9,305 nt of DNA, from positions 1 to 9,305 of the forward strand of contig JAUZPT010000092.1 in NCBI GenBank assembly GCA_030705745.1, given 5' to 3'. This DNA comes from Bacillota bacterium (lineage in GTDB: Bacteria > Bacillota > Bacilli > Bacillales > Cytobacillaceae). Shown in pieces: positions 5,300-9,305 of the stretch (its first letter is position 1; each line of letters begins with the position of its first letter). Made by a program: the position numbers and the translations under genes. The notes beneath the pieces were generated by a model. The model had not been told where the DNA came from, made no database searches, and saw nothing but the letters and a program-made list of their open reading frames with translations.

Positions 5300-7966
5300 T
5301 TATCGAATAGAAAGAATTTTTTTTCTGCTTCCATGGCGAATGGTTGCCTGGGCTGCAGCAAGACGAGCGAGTGGTACACGATATGGTGAGCAGCTTACAT
5401 AATCGAGACCGGTTTTGTAGCAGAATTCGATTGAATGCTTTTCGCCGCCATGTTCTCCGCAAATGCCTGTTTTTAAACCTGGCTTTGTTTGTCGGCCGAG
5501 GGTTACGCCCATTTCGACAAGCTTGCCCACGCCTTCTGTGTCTAGCACGGCAAATGGATTTTCAGGAAGAACTTTTTCCTCAATGTATGTTTGCAGGAAT
5601 TTCCCTTCTGCATCGTCACGGCTATACCCAAACGTCGTTTGCGTCAAATCATTCGTGCCAAACGAGAAGAAATCTGCTTCTTCAGCGATTCGATCTGCAG
5701 TGAGCGCTGCACGCGGGATTTCAATCATCGTGCCAACTGTATAATCGATTACCGTTCCTTTTTCCTCTTTAACCTGCTTGCCTGCTTCATTTACAAGCTT
5801 GCGCATTTCCTTCAGCTCATTCACATGGCCAACGAGAGGAATCATGATTTCCGGATTTACGGTAATCCCTCTCTCAGCCAATGAAGAAGCAGCGTAAAAA
5901 ATGGCTTTTGCCTGCATAAAGTAAATTTCTGGATGAATCATACCAAGACGGCAGCCGCGATGTCCAAGCATCGGGTTATATTCATGGAGTTGACGAACTT
6001 TTTTAAGAAGAATTTCTTTCATCTTTAATTCGCGTGATTGAGGATCAGTGATTTGCAGCTTCGTCACTTCGACAAGCAGCTCTTCTTTATCCGGCAAAAA
6101 TTCGTGTAATGGCGGATCAAGCAGGCGAATTGTAACAGGATGCCCCTGCATTGCTTCAAAAATTCCTTCAAAATCCCCCTGCTGCATAGGCAACAGCTGA
6201 TCGAGCGCCACTTTCCGTTCTTCATACGTTTCAGCAAGAATCATCGATTGGACAATCGGTATCCGCTTGGAATCCATAAACATATGCTCCGTGCGGCATA
6301 AGCCAATTCCTCCAGCGCCAAATTCGAATGCTTTTTTCGCATCTTCAGGATTGTCGGCATTCGCTCTTACACCAAGATCACGAACGTCATCCGCCCAAGA
6401 AAGCAGCAACTGGAACTCATCAGAAAGCTCTGGGTCAATCATCGGAATTTCACCGAGCATGATTTCCCCTGTTGCACCGTCAATTGTGATAATGTCGCCA
6501 TGATTGACAACGGTATCTCCGACCTGGAATTGTCCTTCGCGTAAGTCAATTTTCATTGCTTCACAACCACAAATGCACGCTTTCCCCATGCCACGCGCTA
6601 CGACAGCCGCATGGCTCGTCATTCCACCTCGACTCGTGACAACGGCTTGTGCGGCAATGATGCCATGAATATCGTCTGGTGTCGTTTCAGGACGGACGAG
6701 AATGACTTTTTTCCCTTCATTTGTTAACGTTTCCGCTTCGTCTGCGTCAAATACTACCTGGCCTGTTGCTGCTCCTGGTGAGGCCGGCAACCCTTTTGCC
6801 AGCTGCTTTCGTTCGAATTTATCGTCGATGCGGCGGTGCAGCAGCTGATTCAATTGCTCGGGATCTACGCGAAGAAGTGCTTCATTTTTATCGATGATTC
6901 CTTCGTTGACCATTTCGACGGCTATTCGGATGGCCGCCTGTGCGGTCCGCTTTCCAGTCCGAGTTTGAAGAATGTAAAGCTTTCCTCGCTCCACCGTAAA
7001 TTCAATGTCCTGCATATCTTTGTAATGGCGTTCAAGAAGCTCGTATGTTTCTGAAAATTGTTGAAACACTTTCGGCATTTCTTCCTTTAATGTTCGGATT
7101 GGTAGCGGCGTGCGAATTCCAGCAACCACATCTTCACCTTGCGCATTAATTAAATACTCGCCGTACAAATCGGATTCTCCAGTGGACGGATTGCGCGTAA
7201 ACGCTACACCCGTGCCTGAATCATTCCCCATGTTTCCAAACACCATGCTTTGAATGTTCACCGCAGTACCGAGATGATCAGCAATTTTATTCAAGCGGCG
7301 GTACACTATGGCACGCTGATTGTTCCATGAATCAAAAACGGAATTGATCGCGAGGAAAAGCTGTTCCTTCGGGTCTTGCGGGAATGCTTTTCTCGTATGC
7401 TTTTTCACGATGCCTTTATAGCCTGCAATTACTTCTTGCCAATCGGCTGCAGAGAGATCCGGATCTGAGGAATATCCTTTATTCTCACGCGTTTCTTCCA
7501 GCAATTGCTCAAAATAAAAACCATCAACTTCAAGCACCACGTCGGAAAACATTTGAATAAAACGGCGGTAAGAATCATACGCAAAACGGGGATTTTCCGT
7601 TAACTTAGCTAGGCCTTCCACTGTTTCGTCGTTCATGCCAAGATTCAAGATCGTGTCCATCATTCCAGGCATCGAAAAAACAGAACCCGATCTTACAGAA
7701 ACAAGGAGTGGATTACCGGGATTTCCGAATTGCTTGCCGGTCTGATCTTCGAGCGTATGAAGCGCCTGGAGCACTTGCTCGGTCACATCTATGGTAATTT
7801 TCTTTCCCGCTTCGTAATAATCATTGCAAGCCTCGGTTGTGATCGTAAAGCCGTCGGGAACTGGAAGGCCGATCTTAGTCATTTCGGCCAAATTCGCCCC
7901 TTTACCACCTAAAAGCGCTTTCATGGAACTGTTGCCTTCGTTAAAAAGATACACAAATTTTTTCAT
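5300..7966 (-). CDS. ppdK: pyruvate, phosphate dikinase (PPDK)
   Basis: PPDK interconverts pyruvate + ATP + Pi and phosphoenolpyruvate + AMP + PPi in the cytoplasm. At 888 residues it is full length for the family. The N-terminal ATP-grasp domain covers about 1-340 (GGKGANLAEMT at 20-30, VRSGSVFSMPGMMDT at 91-104, QTRTGKR near 334-340). The phosphohistidine swivelling domain (about 385-510) carries GGMTSHAAVVARG, with catalytic H452 and, two residues before it, T450. By analogy with plant and bacterial PPDK, T450 is the residue controlled by PpsR. The C-terminal PEP/pyruvate barrel (about 520-880) has GLCRTEHMF (R558), TIRLLDPPLHEFLP (R614), SFGTNDLTQ (768-776) and GICGEHGG with catalytic C836. 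The ATG at 7966 is preceded by a GGGGG-containing ribosome binding site next to the ppsR stop, 16 bases away, which suggests translational coupling. No key residue is missing. The direction in the cell (glycolytic or gluconeogenic) cannot be read from the sequence. Confidence 0.97.
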   Translation of the reverse strand: MKKFVYLFNEGNSSMKALLGGKGANLAEMTKIGLPVPDGFTITTEACNDYYEAGKKITIDVTEQVLQALHTLEDQTGKQFGNPGNPLLVSVRSGSVFSMPGMMDTILNLGMNDETVEGLAKLTENPRFAYDSYRRFIQMFSDVVLEVDGFYFEQLLEETRENKGYSSDPDLSAADWQEVIAGYKGIVKKHTRKAFPQDPKEQLFLAINSVFDSWNNQRAIVYRRLNKIADHLGTAVNIQSMVFGNMGNDSGTGVAFTRNPSTGESDLYGEYLINAQGEDVVAGIRTPLPIRTLKEEMPKVFQQFSETYELLERHYKDMQDIEFTVERGKLYILQTRTGKRTAQAAIRIAVEMVNEGIIDKNEALLRVDPEQLNQLLHRRIDDKFERKQLAKGLPASPGAATGQVVFDADEAETLTNEGKKVILVRPETTPDDIHGIIAAQAVVTSRGGMTSHAAVVARGMGKACICGCEAMKIDLREGQFQVGDTVVNHGDIITIDGATGEIMLGEIPMIDPELSDEFQLLLSWADDVRDLGVRANADNPEDAKKAFEFGAGGIGLCRTEHMFMDSKRIPIVQSMILAETYEERKVALDQLLPMQQGDFEGIFEAMQGHPVTIRLLDPPLHEFLPDKEELLVEVTKLQITDPQSRELKMKEILLKKVRQLHEYNPMLGHRGCRLGMIHPEIYFMQAKAIFYAASSLAERGITVNPEIMIPLVGHVNELKEMRKLVNEAGKQVKEEKGTVIDYTVGTMIEIPRAALTADRIAEEADFFSFGTNDLTQTTFGYSRDDAEGKFLQTYIEEKVLPENPFAVLDTEGVGKLVEMGVTLGRQTKPGLKTGICGEHGGEKHSIEFCYKTGLDYVSCSPYRVPLARLAAAQATIRHGSRKKILSIR

Positions 7967-7982
7967 TATGTAAGTCCCCCTC

Positions 7983-8786
7983 TCACTTTTTTAAAACTTC
8001 CAAAATTAAGCCGGCAGTTTCTTCGACAGCCTTGTTGGATACATTAATGACAGGACATCCGACGCGTTTCATAATTTTTTCGGCGTAATCAAGTTCCTCG
8101 AGAATGCGTTCAAAGCTTGCATAATTAGCCTGAGAGGTTAATCCGAGTGCCTTAAGTCGTTCTTTTCTGATTTCGTTTAGTTTATCTGGCGTAATAATTA
8201 AACCCACACATTTGCCGCGTGGAATATCGAACAATTCGTCGGGCGGAGGTACTTCTGGAACGAGCGGGACATTGGCTACTTTATAACGCTGATGGGCCAA
8301 ATACATCGATAACGGCGTTTTGGAGGTTCTGGACACGCCGATGAGGACGATATCTGCTCGCATAATTCCGCGTGTATCACGGCCATCGTCATATTTAACG
8401 GCAAACTCGATGGCTTCCACTTTTCTAAAATACTCTTCATCAAGTTTTCGCAACAATCTTGGTTGATGATTTGGTTCTTTATTGAATCGCTTCATAAAAG
8501 CATCCATGAGCGGGTTTAACAAATCGACTGCAATAATTCCTTCCTCTGTTGCGCGACGGTCAAGATATTCTTTTAAAAAAGGAACAACAATCGTGTAGGC
8601 TATGAGCGATTTGCTTTGTTTTGCAATCAGGATGACATCCTCAATATCTTCTGTATCTTCAACATAGGAGTTCCGCTTAATTTCCACGTGGCCACCATTA
8701 AATTGCGTCGCGACCGCTTTTACGACGAATTCGGCTGTTTCCCCAACCGAGTCGGAAACAACGTACACTACTTCCCTTTGAATCAA
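7983..8786 (-). CDS. ppsR: PPDK regulatory protein (bifunctional Ser/Thr kinase and Pi-dependent phosphorylase, DUF299/YqfL family)
   Basis: PpsR-family proteins inactivate PPDK by ADP-dependent phosphorylation of the Thr near the catalytic His. They reactivate it by a Pi-dependent reaction that releases PPi. The protein is 267 residues from the TTG I prefer. The family pattern is clear: YVVSDSVGETAE at the N-terminus, VEAIEFAVKYDDGRD in the middle, the P-loop-like GVSRTSKT (150-157) followed by PLSMYLAH, then ANVPLVPE, and a C-terminal INVSNKAVEETA. I chose TTG at 8786 because GAGGAG (8797-8802) lies 10 bases upstream, and the resulting N-terminus matches the length of B. subtilis YqfL as I recall it. 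An in-frame ATG at 8810 would add eight residues but has no ribosome binding site. Its target, ppdK, follows immediately, and ccpN precedes it by 49 bases. In B. subtilis YqfL has been linked to modulation of CcpN activity, so it may have a second role. Confidence 0.95.
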   Translation of the reverse strand: MIQREVVYVVSDSVGETAEFVVKAVATQFNGGHVEIKRNSYVEDTEDIEDVILIAKQSKSLIAYTIVVPFLKEYLDRRATEEGIIAVDLLNPLMDAFMKRFNKEPNHQPRLLRKLDEEYFRKVEAIEFAVKYDDGRDTRGIMRADIVLIGVSRTSKTPLSMYLAHQRYKVANVPLVPEVPPPDELFDIPRGKCVGLIITPDKLNEIRKERLKALGLTSQANYASFERILEELDYAEKIMKRVGCPVINVSNKAVEETAGLILEVLKK

Positions 8787-8796
8787 AATTTCCCCA

Positions 8797-8802
8797 CTCC
8801 TC
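8797..8802 (-). promoter_or_regulatory. Ribosome binding site that decides the TTG start of ppsR
   Basis: On the minus strand GAGGAG, followed by TGGGG, sits 10 bases before the TTG at 8786. It lies inside the first codons of the longer ATG-initiated frame from 8810. The sequence before that ATG is AT-only over about 20 bases, with no Shine-Dalgarno match. The shorter TTG-initiated product is therefore favoured. Confidence 0.7.
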
Positions 8803-8835
8803 GCATCCATTTTTACTATTAATTATTATTGGGTT

Positions 8836-9305
8836 TCAGTTTCGTTTCTCGAGCATTTCCAGAAACGCTTTCGTGATGGTTGTCTTTGTGATTCGGCCGA
8901 TGAGTTCATACTTTTCCGGGGCATCATCTGCTTGCCGGACGACCGGCAAGGAATCAATATGGTTAGTGATCAGCTTTTTCGCCGCATCAAGCAATGTATC
9001 TTCCGGGTTGATGGTCACAATATTGGGCATGCGTGTCATAATCACATTTACCGGCAAATCGTTCAAATTTTTATTGCCAATCGCCGCCCTAATTAAATCC
9101 TTTCTTGAGATGACCCCTTCAAGAGTTCCATCATCATCTACCGCGTAAAGTGTTCCAACGTCCTCAAGGAAAAGTTGAACAATTGCATCATAAACGGAGC
9201 TTGATTTTTGAATGACGATTGGATGCGCTTTATAATCGTTGACAAGTTGATTTTTAAACGCTGCAGCTTGGAGTTTTAAGCTATGATCCTCGTTTAAAAA
9301 ATAAC
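8836..9305 (-). CDS. ccpN: CBS-domain transcriptional repressor CcpN (partial, N-terminus outside the window)
   Basis: The last 155 residues are visible. The reading frame is open to the window edge, ends at TGA (8836-8838), and the first complete codon is at 9303-9301. The visible part starts YFLNEDHS, which matches the point just after the winged-helix DNA-binding domain in B. subtilis CcpN (YqzB). Two CBS domains follow. The first contains HPIVIQKSSSVYDAI, FLEDVGTLYAVDDDG and GVISRKDLIRAAIG. The second contains VNVIMTRMPNIVTI, ITNHIDSLPVV and LIGRITKTTITKAF. About 60 N-terminal residues with the helix-turn-helix should lie beyond 9305. In B. subtilis CcpN represses gapB and pckA during glycolytic growth, with nucleotides sensed through the CBS pair. 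Here it precedes ppsR and ppdK, consistent with a regulon for the PEP/pyruvate node. A TTG at 9066 opens an internal frame but is not the real start. Confidence 0.93.
   Translation of the reverse strand, partial: YFLNEDHSLKLQAAAFKNQLVNDYKAHPIVIQKSSSVYDAIVQLFLEDVGTLYAVDDDGTLEGVISRKDLIRAAIGNKNLNDLPVNVIMTRMPNIVTINPEDTLLDAAKKLITNHIDSLPVVRQADDAPEKYELIGRITKTTITKAFLEMLEKRN

Noticed and set aside
8787..8835. Separate promoter for ppsR in the gap after ccpN
   Set aside because: The 49-base gap is AT-rich, but I see no paired -35 and -10 boxes at proper spacing before the ribosome binding site. Cotranscription with ccpN is simpler.

Overview
The window looks like chromosomal DNA from a Gram-positive, low-to-moderate GC member of the Bacillaceae or a close relative. 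The evidence is the CcpN-PpsR (YqzB-YqfL type) gene pair, strong AGGAGG/GGGG-type ribosome binding sites, a TTG start, a good SigA-type promoter and Rho-independent terminators with U-tracts. All six genes I can support lie on the minus strand, so transcription runs from high to low coordinates. There is no sign of an insertion sequence, prophage, CRISPR array or RNA gene.

Right part (5300-9305): a three-gene cluster read as ccpN (cut by the window edge), then ppsR, then ppdK, ending at a strong terminator at 5254-5289. CcpN is a CBS-domain repressor of gluconeogenic genes in Bacillus. PpsR is the bifunctional kinase/Pi-dependent phosphorylase that switches pyruvate phosphate dikinase (PPDK) off and on. 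PpdK is PPDK itself, with both the catalytic His and the regulatory Thr visible. The cluster therefore holds transcriptional control, post-translational control and the enzyme for the pyruvate/PEP node.

Middle part (2260-5249): a single gene for an 848-residue Suv3/Ski2-like DExH RNA helicase with a large uncharacterised N-terminal region and a C-terminal four-cysteine zinc ribbon. It has its own promoter (TGGACA-17-TATACT) and a perfect 17-bp terminator stem. The 412-bp gap upstream of it contains an array of six 21-bp tandem units, which is the most unusual non-coding structure in the window.

Left part (1-2250): a two-gene operon made of a small phasin-like coiled-coil protein and an ABC1/AarF/UbiB-family atypical kinase with two C-terminal membrane segments. 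A SigB-like promoter may precede it and a short terminator follows it. A separate AT-rich 18-bp hairpin and about 45 bases of unexplained sequence lie at the far left edge.

Most of the window is ordinary housekeeping or accessory metabolism. The points worth a second look are the 21-bp array, the phasin/UbiB-like pairing, the unexplained N-terminal half of the helicase, and the ccpN-ppsR-ppdK linkage. I did not find clear evidence of a wholly new system.
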